Shown here one piece after another: positions 33,601 through 42,105 of a stretch of DNA of 64,000 nt (within the stretch, counting starts at the first letter, position 1; each line of letters begins with the position of its first letter). This stretch comes from Hormiphora californensis (Eukaryota; Ctenophora; Tentaculata; Cydippida; Pleurobrachiidae), in NCBI GenBank assembly GCA_020137815.1, contig CM035357.1, positions 310,001-374,000 on the forward strand. Reading direction: 5' to 3'. The position numbers were made by a program, and so were the translations under genes. The notes beneath the pieces were generated by a model, which worked only from the letters and a program-made list of their open reading frames with translations, was not told where the DNA came from and did not search any database.

Positions 33601-34070
33601 GTCTCTAGTAGATGACCATTGCTGTTGTAAAGTCTATCGCCCCAAGCTTGTCCTCTCGCGTTAAAGTCCCCCATGACTTGGAGAGTAGCAACCCCGTTTG
33701 CATAACAGTATCTCCAAGCCTCTTGAATGGTGCTCAGTAGTCTGCTGAGGTCCGACGACGGGCTACTGTATACCGAAGCATACATCACAGGTCGCTTTGA
33801 AGGTGTTGCAATCACGAAAACAGCTGCAACACCCTTTACTTCTAAACTGGGAATTCTCTGAGGATAGAACGACTTATCAACCGAGATGGTGACACCTTGA
33901 TCGTCTGCAACTCCAAAAGTTCGTAGGTTTTTGAAAACGTCCTCGTTTGGTACCGTACCGGTTTCCTGCAGTGCCAGTACCGTGATGTTTCTATCGGAAC
34001 AATAGTGGTCAATCGCTGTACTGGAATGAGAAGAGAGGCCCGAAATATTTAGTTGACAGATACTAACCAT
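30675..34070 (-). CDS. LINE ORF2: APE endonuclease plus reverse transcriptase
   Basis: Starting at the ATG at 34070-34068 (MVSICQLNISGLSS) the protein is 1131 aa. The N-terminal ~220 residues are an exonuclease-endonuclease-phosphatase domain (ALQET, GDFNARG, an SVIDLTL region). RT follows: DFEKAFDSV (motif A Asp), GLPQGAVLSPLLF (motif B) and FKFADDGT (motif C, F in place of the usual Y). The C-terminal ~350 residues end in a Cys/His cluster (CLECG ... YHKLFEC). I see no RNase H motif. An upstream in-frame ATG at 34136 exists, but the endonuclease begins just after the 34070 ATG, which overlaps the ORF1 stop by eight bases. It would copy the element RNA into nicked DNA (target-primed reverse transcription). 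Confidence 0.93.
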   Translation of the reverse strand: MVSICQLNISGLSSHSSTAIDHYCSDRNITVLALQETGTVPNEDVFKNLRTFGVADDQGVTISVDKSFYPQRIPSLEVKGVAAVFVIATPSKRPVMYASVYSSPSSDLSRLLSTIQEAWRYCYANGVATLQVMGDFNARGQAWGDRLYNSNGHLLETFCNQQGARILSPMRNTFLCAGGGSVIDLTLIFGNSGPLRGLWVDQDEGLCLFTGAPDRGHKPVHITIGQVNKHIQRKRVFNYEEAEWDEWKEFLERHLPEIRGTEDPEDLYKEFLRIHREACELFISKKTICRYSKPFWTHELSGLSKNLQGALRHYQFRRTTRNKELVEAAKAIFKETLIKSKNKWIHERLQGLNVHDSNLFWKRYRGLFLAQEENFIGCLDFEGTLKHSQSEKEDILFRTYFEGEHLKNRDFDEEEYRRICRQVEDIMSVDLTDEEPGEENLLNSKVERREVEQAISAQDWSGKAADGDGVHPRTLKHMGGRAVNFLAELFDLCLKCSVWPWRASTVSFIKKAGKSSYLKPGSFRPITISMYIGKLFERVLDRRMRDHCYSETLLEDEQEGFLPNRSCTRYLYRMLATLHENRRRKATAYLLLIDFEKAFDSVPIPLLIYKIHRLGVHGRILKLLHSMLSNRLVSLKINGKVGRARICGTTGLPQGAVLSPLLFILYIGDLLTTRNLPTDIRHHTETFKFADDGTVVITGTDKECESSMQRVLQYIHEWCRTWRLVVNCGKDKTEILVVRPKRSEPPTVLPKFYLGNEEILYADSSKVLGVYLDKDLNFQQHASFTLKKCWFAWSRLSTSTTRTDGLNSTSLALLFKTVVLTKLLYAAPLWLEDRISSFKDLMARAKLKILGSQFHVPNMIGDLLTTVPPLAVTLRILTIKFVLKGLLAEDSISAKLLQIDSEPYHKFAHHLTMTKCYLRWVEDQDQESTDANVPAATRRRSFLRRCDLINYERDQLLYTKGEIDDYGYKLWDDTVKQQMEHLFKTDEYTLEPSHTVEDLRRLVNTREVVLTPLLHRALSRGESMAIIDFTHGHNLRFQNFAFRYLQHDSTVSVPTCLECGLLPDSSYHKLFECVSAGAVSALRQELSSLAIYELNYRIPLIFCQDKNVKRKFRMLVAHILENSTFDDNLLT

Positions 34071-35571
34071 GATGAAGATCGTTTTGATGGGCAGTATATA
34101 CTGGACAGGTTGTACTGTTGGAGTTGTGATTTCCACTGCAGTGGATACACTTGGCCTCGGCTTGACAGGGATCCGCTGTATGCGTGCTTACCCTCTCACC
34201 ACATTGAACGCAGGCCTCGTTGTTATTGCACCATGCGGTCCAGTGCCCGTATTTCCAACACTTTCGACATTGGAGCGGTTTGATCACCCGTCTGTCGATA
34301 TACTCACGTATACGGAAGTGCCTTGTGTCTATGTTTAGTCCCATAGTTATAGCCTTATTCCTCAGATCTTCCGATTCAAAGATTAGCCGTACAGAGTATC
34401 TTGGGTTTCCATTGTTATCAGTGAATCTGTAAACTTTTGGCGTTGTTCCCAGTTCTTCCGAGCAGGCTTCCATAATCTCAGTATCAGAGACTTCTAGAGG
34501 AACATGATCCATAACTGCCTTTTGACTCGGACCTGTGTTAGCGAGGATGACGGCTGAGGTTTTAGTCCCTTCACCCCCAAAGAATTTAGGTTGCCACCCG
34601 TCAACTACCTTATGTGCATCTGCAGGGGATGTCAATTCTATAAGCAATGAACCCCTAGTGGTAGGTTTAAATTGGTCTACTGGCATGTTAGGATAGTTTA
34701 AATTAAATTCAGTCAAGATTAAATGTCCCTGTGCTAAATATCTACTATAATTAACCACCCCTCTCACTTGTACAGTCCGTTTTGGATCACATCTCGACTT
34801 CCCTACTTCTCTCGTTCCCTCAGGCATCTTAGGCCTCACCGTTCCACCGATTGACTGTCCCATGGTGTTCACTCTTCCGGCATCTTGCCATGTTGAATCA
34901 TTGGCTGGTTCACTGATCGGGACGTCCCTGCGACGGGCTGGGCTGAATGTTACATTGTTTGAGCTCACAGCAGATGTTGTACTAGCAGTGTTCAAAGGAG
35001 GAGTCAAGTAACTCTTGTTCAATGATTTACCGACTTCCTCTACAATATTGGTGTTTATATCGGTAAGAAACGCGGTAACTTTGCCTATCATGGCCTGCTC
35101 AAAGTTTTCTAAACGATCGTCCAATATCTTCTGGGTAAGTACAGACGGTTCGTTGCTCATACTCTTAATAGTACAGTTCAGTTCATCGTCCCTACAGCTG
35201 GGACAAAACCATGCTAAACCCTCGTATTCGTTTATCAGCAAACAGGTTTTATCATCATCTAGAACGGCAGAACAGTCACTATTTCGGCATGTTACAGTAT
35301 ACTCGCCATTGATGGTTGACGGGGCATTAGATGCCTGCTCATGTAGATCGTCCAAAAGTTCAAGCGTGAGACAGTACGCACTCCTCAATAACTGTAGTAT
35401 ATCAGTACGGCTGGGCTTGGAAGACGGGGGATTTGGTGATCCCTTGGTGACAAAATTCATTAACCCTTTCTGTTCAACTGCGGCTTTCAACGCAAGAAAT
35501 CCATCGTGGGTGTCTCGAACAGTTTTCATATCGGGGTTATCCTCCCCGTTCTTCTTTTTCGTTTTAGTCAT
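34063..35571 (-). CDS. LINE ORF1: gag-like nucleic-acid-binding protein
   Basis: 502 aa. Around residues 85-125 there is a PHD-like Cys cluster (CRNSDC ... WFCPSC). Residues ~270-430 are an RRM-like gag region. Near the C-terminus are three zinc-knuckle units: CRKCWKYGHWTAWC, which is CX2CX4HX4C, then CVQCG ... and CIHCSGNH.... The family binds element RNA in the ribonucleoprotein. The stop overlaps the ORF2 start in ATGGTTAG. Confidence 0.88.
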   Translation of the reverse strand: MTKTKKKNGEDNPDMKTVRDTHDGFLALKAAVEQKGLMNFVTKGSPNPPSSKPSRTDILQLLRSAYCLTLELLDDLHEQASNAPSTINGEYTVTCRNSDCSAVLDDDKTCLLINEYEGLAWFCPSCRDDELNCTIKSMSNEPSVLTQKILDDRLENFEQAMIGKVTAFLTDINTNIVEEVGKSLNKSYLTPPLNTASTTSAVSSNNVTFSPARRRDVPISEPANDSTWQDAGRVNTMGQSIGGTVRPKMPEGTREVGKSRCDPKRTVQVRGVVNYSRYLAQGHLILTEFNLNYPNMPVDQFKPTTRGSLLIELTSPADAHKVVDGWQPKFFGGEGTKTSAVILANTGPSQKAVMDHVPLEVSDTEIMEACSEELGTTPKVYRFTDNNGNPRYSVRLIFESEDLRNKAITMGLNIDTRHFRIREYIDRRVIKPLQCRKCWKYGHWTAWCNNNEACVQCGERVSTHTADPCQAEAKCIHCSGNHNSNSTTCPVYTAHQNDLHHG

Positions 35572-35620
35572 GGTTTCTGCCCTTAGGGGCGGCTAGTGGG
35601 TCGCCATCCTAAAACTCAAA

Positions 35621-35630
35621 TTAAATTGGG
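35621..35630. repeat. LINE target-site duplication, 5' side
   Basis: TTAAATTGGG, matching 30094-30103 exactly. Confidence 0.8.
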
Positions 35631-36261
35631 AAAGCCGGGTTGACCGGTTCAACTTTATATAAGAAATAAATCAGGTTACACAATCACTATATACACATTA
35701 AATTGGTCATTAGGACTATAAAAGTAATAAGTTAGATTATAAGGTTAAAATCATTGTCAAAAGAATTAAATCGGGTAAAACAGTTTCCTCTGTACCCCCT
35801 TATTGATATCAGCGGAAATTTTGTCATATCGGTTAAGCGCCGCGCAATAAAGTACGCTGCATATTGACGCAGCGCAGCTTATTCTTGCGCGCGCGTCGAA
35901 ATTTAGCAGCTCCACACACACACGTCGCGTCGCGTTCTTTTTGCTCAAACTTTTTTAAACATCGTCTGGAGTCGTGTCACTGGTAAATTGTACAACCATT
36001 CTTGCTGTGTCTCTCTCCCTTATCTCCGTGTCCAAACACTTGTGGTACACTCGCACACATGTTACTTTCTCGAATATTTTTTTGTTACATTTTTGCATTT
36101 TGCACTGCTTGAAATTTGAATCGCTACCCCCTTTCTCTCTTTGACAGCTTCTCCTCGGCTGTTGCAACTTAATGGTGTTGGGGTGCTTTCTATTTGAATT
36201 GCAACTACTTTCTAAAAGTTACTTTTACCTACAGAAAAGGTGATAATGTAAGTTGCTTTCA
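35631..36261 (+). promoter_or_regulatory. Upstream region of OXA1L-like gene
   Basis: No ORF of interest. A GC-rich CpG-containing block at about 35835-35935 (gcgccgcgcaataaag, gcgcgcgcgtcg) stands out in AT-rich surroundings and is a plausible promoter. An acceptor-like acctacag lies ~28 bp before the ATG. Confidence 0.35.
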
Positions 36262-37440
36262 ATGAACATTCTGCTTCGAAGGAGCCCTACCCTTGGGTCT
36301 ATTCCCGTGAGGTTTTGTCAACACCGCCAGTTACACAGATCTGTTGTTACCGGGGAAGAAGTCCAGGCTGGCTGTGAGAAACTTCCCGAGTTAACAGCAT
36401 TCTGGCCCTTTCACCTGTGGCCCTCAGACGTTACAGCAACGTTAGTTGACACCTTTCAACAGAGTTCAGGGTTGCCGTGGTGGGCGGCTATCTGTGTAGC
36501 GGGGGCAGCAGTTAAACTTCCCATGTTTGGGTTTAATATCTACAACTACCGGTCTGTTCAGCAGTTTGTTACCACACAGCCCAGGGTTATGGGACATTTT
36601 GTTATGACGTACCTGAACAACCTAGTGACAAAGGGGGAACACCACGCACTGAAGATGGCTAATAATGAACGGAGATTTACTATACTAAGGGAGGGGATGA
36701 ACGCTGAAGTATCAATGAAAGCCACGCTCCGAACACATATATACTATCTTCCTATTTATTATCTAGTGGGAGCCCACCTTGCCATGGTTACTGGATTAAT
36801 GTGGCTAAACAAGATACAGTATGTACCACTAACACTCGCCTCAACTCCCTGGTCCTCTGCAGTTGATCTGACTATTAGTGATCCTTCTCTAATCCTCCCT
36901 TCAATATGTCTAATAGCAGTTGCAGTTCACCTCTACTTCCACCCTCTAACTCACTTCCTACCTGTACCCTCAACCAGGACCCTTCTCTCCCCATCCTACC
37001 TCCCCCTCCTCGCCCCTCCCCTTATAGTTGCCTTTACTACCCTCTGCAACGTCCCTTCTGACATCCTTATCTACATAATCAGCACCACGTTAACTTCCAC
37101 GGTCATGGGCCTCTCTCTCCGACACGATGCTGTATCACGTGCTGTGGGCCTTTTATCAGGGGGTGAGGTGATGAACAGACTCCTTCCCCCTGCTGCTACT
37201 ATCAAAGAGTTTAGTGTGACACTCAAGAGACAGGATCTTTTGTTGGAACAAAGGGATCAGCAGCTGTTGGAAGCAAAGGAGAGGTTGTTATTGAAGGAGC
37301 AGGGAGAGAAGGTTGAAGAGTTGGTGTCAGGTCTAGAGGATGATGAACTAAAGAAGTTAGAAGATGAGAGGGATGTTCGATTTGTTAAAAAGACAACGCT
37401 TTCCCCCGCTTTGAACGTGCATAAAAAGTTCGATGTTTAG
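36262..37440 (+). CDS. OXA1L: Mitochondrial inner-membrane insertase, OXA1L-like
   Basis: 392 aa, uninterrupted by introns. The N-terminus (MNILLRRSPTLGSIPVRFCQ) is Arg-rich and lacks acidic residues, as in mitochondrial presequences. SGLPWWAAICVAGAAVKLP is the first TM and signature of the YidC/Oxa1/Alb3 family, followed by further TMs near residues 155-180, 215-235 and 260-300. The C-terminal ~80 residues form a charged coiled coil (LLLEQRDQQLLEAKERLLL), as in OXA1L, where the tail contacts the mitoribosome; COX18 lacks this, so OXA1L is preferred. It inserts respiratory-chain subunits into the inner membrane. I chose the ATG at 36262 because the frame upstream has no ATG. The next gene starts 188 bp downstream on the same strand. 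Confidence 0.85.
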   Translation: MNILLRRSPTLGSIPVRFCQHRQLHRSVVTGEEVQAGCEKLPELTAFWPFHLWPSDVTATLVDTFQQSSGLPWWAAICVAGAAVKLPMFGFNIYNYRSVQQFVTTQPRVMGHFVMTYLNNLVTKGEHHALKMANNERRFTILREGMNAEVSMKATLRTHIYYLPIYYLVGAHLAMVTGLMWLNKIQYVPLTLASTPWSSAVDLTISDPSLILPSICLIAVAVHLYFHPLTHFLPVPSTRTLLSPSYLPLLAPPLIVAFTTLCNVPSDILIYIISTTLTSTVMGLSLRHDAVSRAVGLLSGGEVMNRLLPPAATIKEFSVTLKRQDLLLEQRDQQLLEAKERLLLKEQGEKVEELVSGLEDDELKKLEDERDVRFVKKTTLSPALNVHKKFDV

Positions 37441-37628
37441 ATATCTTATGACATGATTGTGTTAACTTATTTTTGTTTTTTATCTGCTTTTTTTCTATTG
37501 AACTCTGTTTGTTATACTATCTCACTGCACACAAATGAACGGTTCAACTTTTCTATCGTTCTCAGTTTTGGTCACACTAAAAGCACTTATCCCATATTTT
37601 AACACGCTCCCCCTTTTTCTCTCTAGTT

Positions 37629-39514
37629 ATGTCATACACAGGTGGAGGTGGTGGCTACTATACACAGCAACAACACAATGGTAACCATAGTTACAACAGT
37701 GGTAACCAAGGTTACAATGGTTACCAACAACAATACTCCCAATACCAAAACACGGCAGCAGCTCCATCAGCCCAATACAGCTATCAGCAAGGGGTTGGTA
37801 CAGTAGCCGGTACCCAACAGTACAACAATACAGTAACCGCGGCACAACAGTATAACAACACTGCCGCAACACAGTATAACAACGTGTCAGGGGCTTACCA
37901 AACACAATACAATATGGCTGGTGGAAGTTATGATTCGTATGGTCAGCAATACAAAGCAACCTACGATCTACCGCCCTCAATCCACACGGACCCTTCCTTC
38001 CACAACACTCAATACGCAGTGCCTCGAATGACCAACAAGCGGAAGAAAACCAATTACACCGGAGCTGCATCTCGGACATTTCCAGTTTCATCCGGCACCC
38101 ACCACAAACGGTCAAGTGAAGGATTCGTCCCAAAGAGAAGTAACACGATTCCCCCTGCTGTGGTATCTCGACTTGCTCTCGCTAAATCCAAACTAGAGAT
38201 AGACCCAAACAGTCACCACGCACAGAACGAACTGGCGGAGGCTATGAGTGAGTACCACGCGTTCCAGGAGCAAAAGGAGAGCGATTTGTTGGCATCCGCC
38301 CAGCACCAGATGGAGGCAACAGGTTACACCGGACCGGGGTTGTTTACTGGAGAGGCTCTTGTAGCACCGATGGACAAACAAGAGTTAGATTCGAATGATG
38401 AGCGGACTTTTGCACGTCCTGACATGTTCCAAAACTTGAAGCCTCTTCGTGAGAACTTCGGGAAGGTTCTGATGCGCAAATACGGGTGGAGGGAGGGGAA
38501 ACCTCTTGGGATGAGTGGGGTTGGGTCCCTGGCTCCCATTGAACTGACGGTGAAGGTGGACAGGAAGGGGTTGATGGACTCCATGGAGTATGTAAGGAAG
38601 AAACCGGAGGGGGTCAACAAGAACGAGGGACCAGCCTGGATCTGTAAAGTCGTGAATCAGAAGAATGCAGTCTCTGGGTTAGGTGAGCTACACCAGTCTC
38701 TAGGGATACCTACACCAGTATACAAGCTAGTGAAGGACACGGTGGGATGCTTTAAATGGAGTGTCAGTACTAACTGGGGGGCGTTCACAACACCCGGGAC
38801 AGGGATGAGGAGTAAGAAGCTTGCAAAGACACAATGTGCTTATAACGCCCTGAGGGAGATACTGAATATGGAGAGTGAAAGGCTGGGAGTTGAACCACCC
38901 ACCCTGGCTACCGAGTCTGATCCTTCCATGGCTGTGTTTGTACCGTCTAACAGGTCGATCGGGGGCAAGAGACTCCTGTATAAACACTTTTACAAGGCTG
39001 GTAACTTGGTGAATCTGTTGAAGAGGGCGGAACATGTCAAGTATGGGGAGGGGTGTGATTATGATAGCAATCTAGCACCACCACCCTCGCCCCCTACACC
39101 ACCACAACCAGTAGTAGACCCCTCCCCTGCTGCTCCTTCATCAACTGCAACAGAAACTAAATCTACCAAAGCAGCTAAAACTACAACCCCTCTCACAACT
39201 GGTAATTGGATGGCAGATGCTGTTAATGGTAGGAACGCCTGTAACGCACTACTAGCACTGTGTACCAAAATGTTTAAAGGAGCTCCGGAAGAAGTACACT
39301 CAATACATGAAAGGAGAACACTATATAACAGTTACAACCCCCGTGGGGGTCCTACACACCACCTGCCTGTAAAACCAAACCTGCAGTGCGGCTCAGAGCG
39401 TCTTACATGGCTGTCCAGGATATATTGAGACAGGAGGCGATTAGGACAGGTAAACCTATACCTAGGGAGGAGAGGAATAGCACTGAGGAGGTTATGAACT
39501 TCAAGTTTTACTGA
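37629..39514 (+). CDS. SON: SON-like G-patch and dsRBD RNA-binding protein
   Basis: The N-terminal ~115 residues are Tyr/Gln/Asn/Gly-rich (prion-like). Residues ~275-320 form a G-patch (FGKVLMRKYGWREGKPLGMS ... VDRKGL). A double-stranded RNA-binding domain follows at ~345-415 (NAVSGLGELHQSLGIPTPVY ... KKLAKTQCAYNALREIL). The G-patch-then-dsRBD order and the RKGL motif match the C-terminus of SON, a nuclear-speckle splicing cofactor; the large Ser-rich N-terminus of vertebrate SON is absent. The simple frame stops at 39428. A better C-terminus (ASYMAVQDILRQEAIRTG ... NFKFY, stop 39514) lies one frame over and is reached if 39343-39386 or 39349-39386 is removed as a tiny intron, or through a frameshift. 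A strong acceptor (ttttctctctag) ends two bases before the ATG. Confidence 0.8.
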
Positions 39515-39635
39515 GAGAGCTGAGGAGGTGATAAACTTCAAGTTTTACTGAGAGCTGAGTGTTCTGACTTCTGGTCAAGTTTTACTGAGAGCTGAGTGTT
39601 CTGGTGTTCATGAACTTCAAGTTTTACTGAGAGAT
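39486..39635 (+). repeat. Tandem copies of the SON-like stop region
   Basis: Four copies of aacttcaagttttactgagag or close variants, the first being the end of the coding region. This supports 39512-39514 as the true stop. Confidence 0.8.
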
Positions 39636-39923
39636 GTGTGTGGGAGTGTGTTCATTGTGTGTTCTGGTGTTCATTGTTTGGACTGTTTAAACTCTTGATT
39701 TGAGTAGTTACTGTTGTGTGTTATTGTTGTGGAAAGTGAGAGACATTATTGTGTTGATCTGGATCACGAGATTGAGAGAGAGGAGGAGAGAGAAAGAATT
39801 ATATACTTCAGCAGTGCTATTTTGTTATTTTTATGTACTGTTGATCAATTTTTAACACACGTTCACTTTTCCTCTGACCTCATATAATAGTTACTCAATA
39901 CCGAATAACAAATTGAAATGATT

Positions 39924-41690
39924 GGGGGGGGGTTCAACCCTAAAAATGTCCATTGATACCCACTTTTTTGGCAAATGGAAATTTTATATTGGAAATTTTT
40001 AGAAATTTTTAGAAATTTTTAGAAATTTTTGGAAATTTTTGGAAATTTTTAGAATTTTTTGGAAATTTTTAGAAATGTTTAGAAATTTATGGACGATGGA
40101 AATTTTTGGAAGTTTTTAGTAAATGGAAATTTTTAGAAATTTTTAGAAATTTTTAGAAATTTTTAGAAGTTTTTAGAAGTTTTTAGAAGTTTTTAGAAGT
40201 TTTTCGGTAACCCAATTGTAAGCTAATGACAGGTAATCTTTGCATGTTTTCGACAGTAAGTTAGTTATACGGGGGGGGGGGGGGGGGGGCCGGCTGAAGT
40301 TTTTGAAGTTTGAAGTTTTCCACCCTACTTTTTGAGTTTTTGAAGTTTTTGAAGTTGACTTCAAAAACTTCAAAAACTTCAAAAACTCTAAACTACTTTT
40401 ATATGCTATCAGTGACTATTATTACACTTGTTTAGGTTAGTTTCATGCTTAATACATATTGTGGCAAAGTTATCCGCCCTTGTCTGCCCTTTTTCTACCA
40501 CAATTTAGGATATTTGCAATGATTCCTAGCCATGAAATCCATGGCACAATTTGGTGTAAAAAATTTAATTTTTTTGTAAAATCAGATTTTATTTTCATTC
40601 TATAACTCAACAAATTGCCCAGAAAATGCTAAGAAAGTGTTCAAAAATTATGTAGTAAATTTTCAAATTTTTTTTGGGGCCACACCCTTTTTGCCAGTTT
40701 CACAAAATGCAAATTTTTTTATGAAGGGAGTAGTGAAAAATATGGACACCAAAATCATCAGCGGTCTCGAGTTAGTGGGGGTACGTGCCAAAATGAAGTC
40801 TCCACCTCATCTAATTCGAGGGATAATGGGATATTTTCATAATTTTGTGTGTGCGCATGACTTTATTTTGTGCTAGACCAGTTTTAATGGTTTTTGAGTG
40901 ACTATAGGCTTTTTAAAGGGGTGCATCTTGTTCGGAATATGCAAGTTTATATAAGAGTTATGAAGCAACATAGGGCCTATCTCCAACGGTTTGGGAGATA
41001 TGAGCTTTTGAAGTTTTTGAGGTTTTTGAAGTTTTCCACCCTAAGTTTCTCTTTGAAGTTTTTGAAGTTGACTTCAAAAACTTCAAAAACTTCAGCCGGC
41101 CCCCCCCCCCCAGTTATACAAGCTACATCCATGATCTACAGTGATCTAGCTTAAAAAAGAGTTTAAAGTTTCTATTTTGTATGCTAAGAAACCCGATCTA
41201 CTACGGTATTAGGCATTCCGTCCGAAGGAATGTAAGGTATCTTGTGCTATTTGGTAACTTACTTTTCAATAAGTTTTCGAGACGCCCTTAGTTGGCCTTA
41301 GTTGGCCAATTAATCTATGATTTCTGAAGAAATTGTACGGATTGCCAAAAAATATATGATCTCGATGTTTTTGACCTATTATTAAATGATTTATTGATGC
41401 TCAGTGCTCACTAGAGGTAAGGAAAAGTAACCAGTTCTGCGACAACTGTGTTTGTATATTTTCATGTTTTTGTTAGTTTTTCTTTTCTTGGTCAATGGAA
41501 ATTTTTGGAAATTTTTGGAAATTTTTAGAAATTTTTGGAAATTAATGGAAATTTTTGGAAATTTTTAGAAATTTTTGGAAATTTTTAGTACTAAAAACTT
41601 CTAAAAATTTCTAAAAAATTCTAAAAATTTCCATCGATACCCGGATTTTGGCAAATGGAAATGGAAATTTTTAGGTTGAACCCCCCCCCC
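39924..41690. mobile_element. Outer foldback element with poly-G/poly-C ends
   Basis: Left GGGGGGGTTCAACCCTAAAAA, right the inverse ending AACCCCCCCCCC. ATGATT is repeated directly outside. Inside each end are arrays of aaatttttaga/ggaaattttt (39985-40200 and 41490-41660). It encloses a second element. Confidence 0.75.
40271..41111. mobile_element. Inner foldback element, 841 bp, 8-bp TSD
   Basis: Begins with a ~19-base G run then CCGGCTGAAGTTTTTGAAG, and ends with the inverse and a C run. Flanked by AGTTATAC at 40263-40270 and 41112-41119, a perfect 8-bp target duplication typical of hAT elements. Each end also has its own gaagtttttgaagttgacttcaaaaac hairpin. Confidence 0.85.
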
Positions 41691-41934
41691 ATGATTCGTG
41701 TTTATATCAAACAAATGTTTCTCTAGCTACCAAACAACAGGGTCAATAATACACAGCTGATTACTGATTTCGGTTTATTGACCGCTGCTGTCACTTCTGT
41801 TTCGTAGTAAAACATTAATTGTTTGATATAAACTCTAATCGTTTCAATGTGATAGACTTACTATCCCATTTCTAATATTTAGAGACTTACAATTCCCCAG
41901 ACCCCATTTCTAATGTACCTTTTCATTACAACCC
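41691..41934. other. Short intergenic stretch upstream of DCP1
   Basis: AT-rich sequence between the foldback element and the DCP1 5' repeats. I see nothing in it. Confidence 0.4.
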
Positions 41935-42105
41935 TATTAACCTCACAGCTAGATAGCTATAATTCTCCCTATTAACCTCACAGCTAGATATCTATAATTC
42001 TCCCTATTAACCTCACAGCTAGATAGCTATAATTCCCCCTATTAACCTCACAGCTAGATAGCTATAATTCTCCCTATCTATTCCTCACAGCTAGATAGCA
42101 ATATA
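41935..42105 (+). repeat. Tandem repeats of the DCP1 5' leader/acceptor
   Basis: Five copies of a ~34-bp unit containing cctcacagctagatag. The last ends in the DCP1 start region (ATG at 42106). Each copy has an acceptor-like cctcacag. Confidence 0.9.

Larger units (their letters stand above)
30104..35620 (-). mobile_element. Full-length non-LTR retrotransposon (LINE)
   Basis: About 5.5 kb on the minus strand between identical TTAAATTGGG repeats. It has a ~50-bp 5' leader, ORF1, ORF2, a ~570-bp AT-rich 3' UTR and a (TAA)n-type 3' tail at about 30104-30125. Both ORFs are open and the target duplication is unmutated, so insertion looks recent. A simple-repeat tail, an APE-type endonuclease and a gag-like ORF1 with zinc knuckles fit the Jockey/I/CR1 group. 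I cannot place the clade more precisely. Confidence 0.92.
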
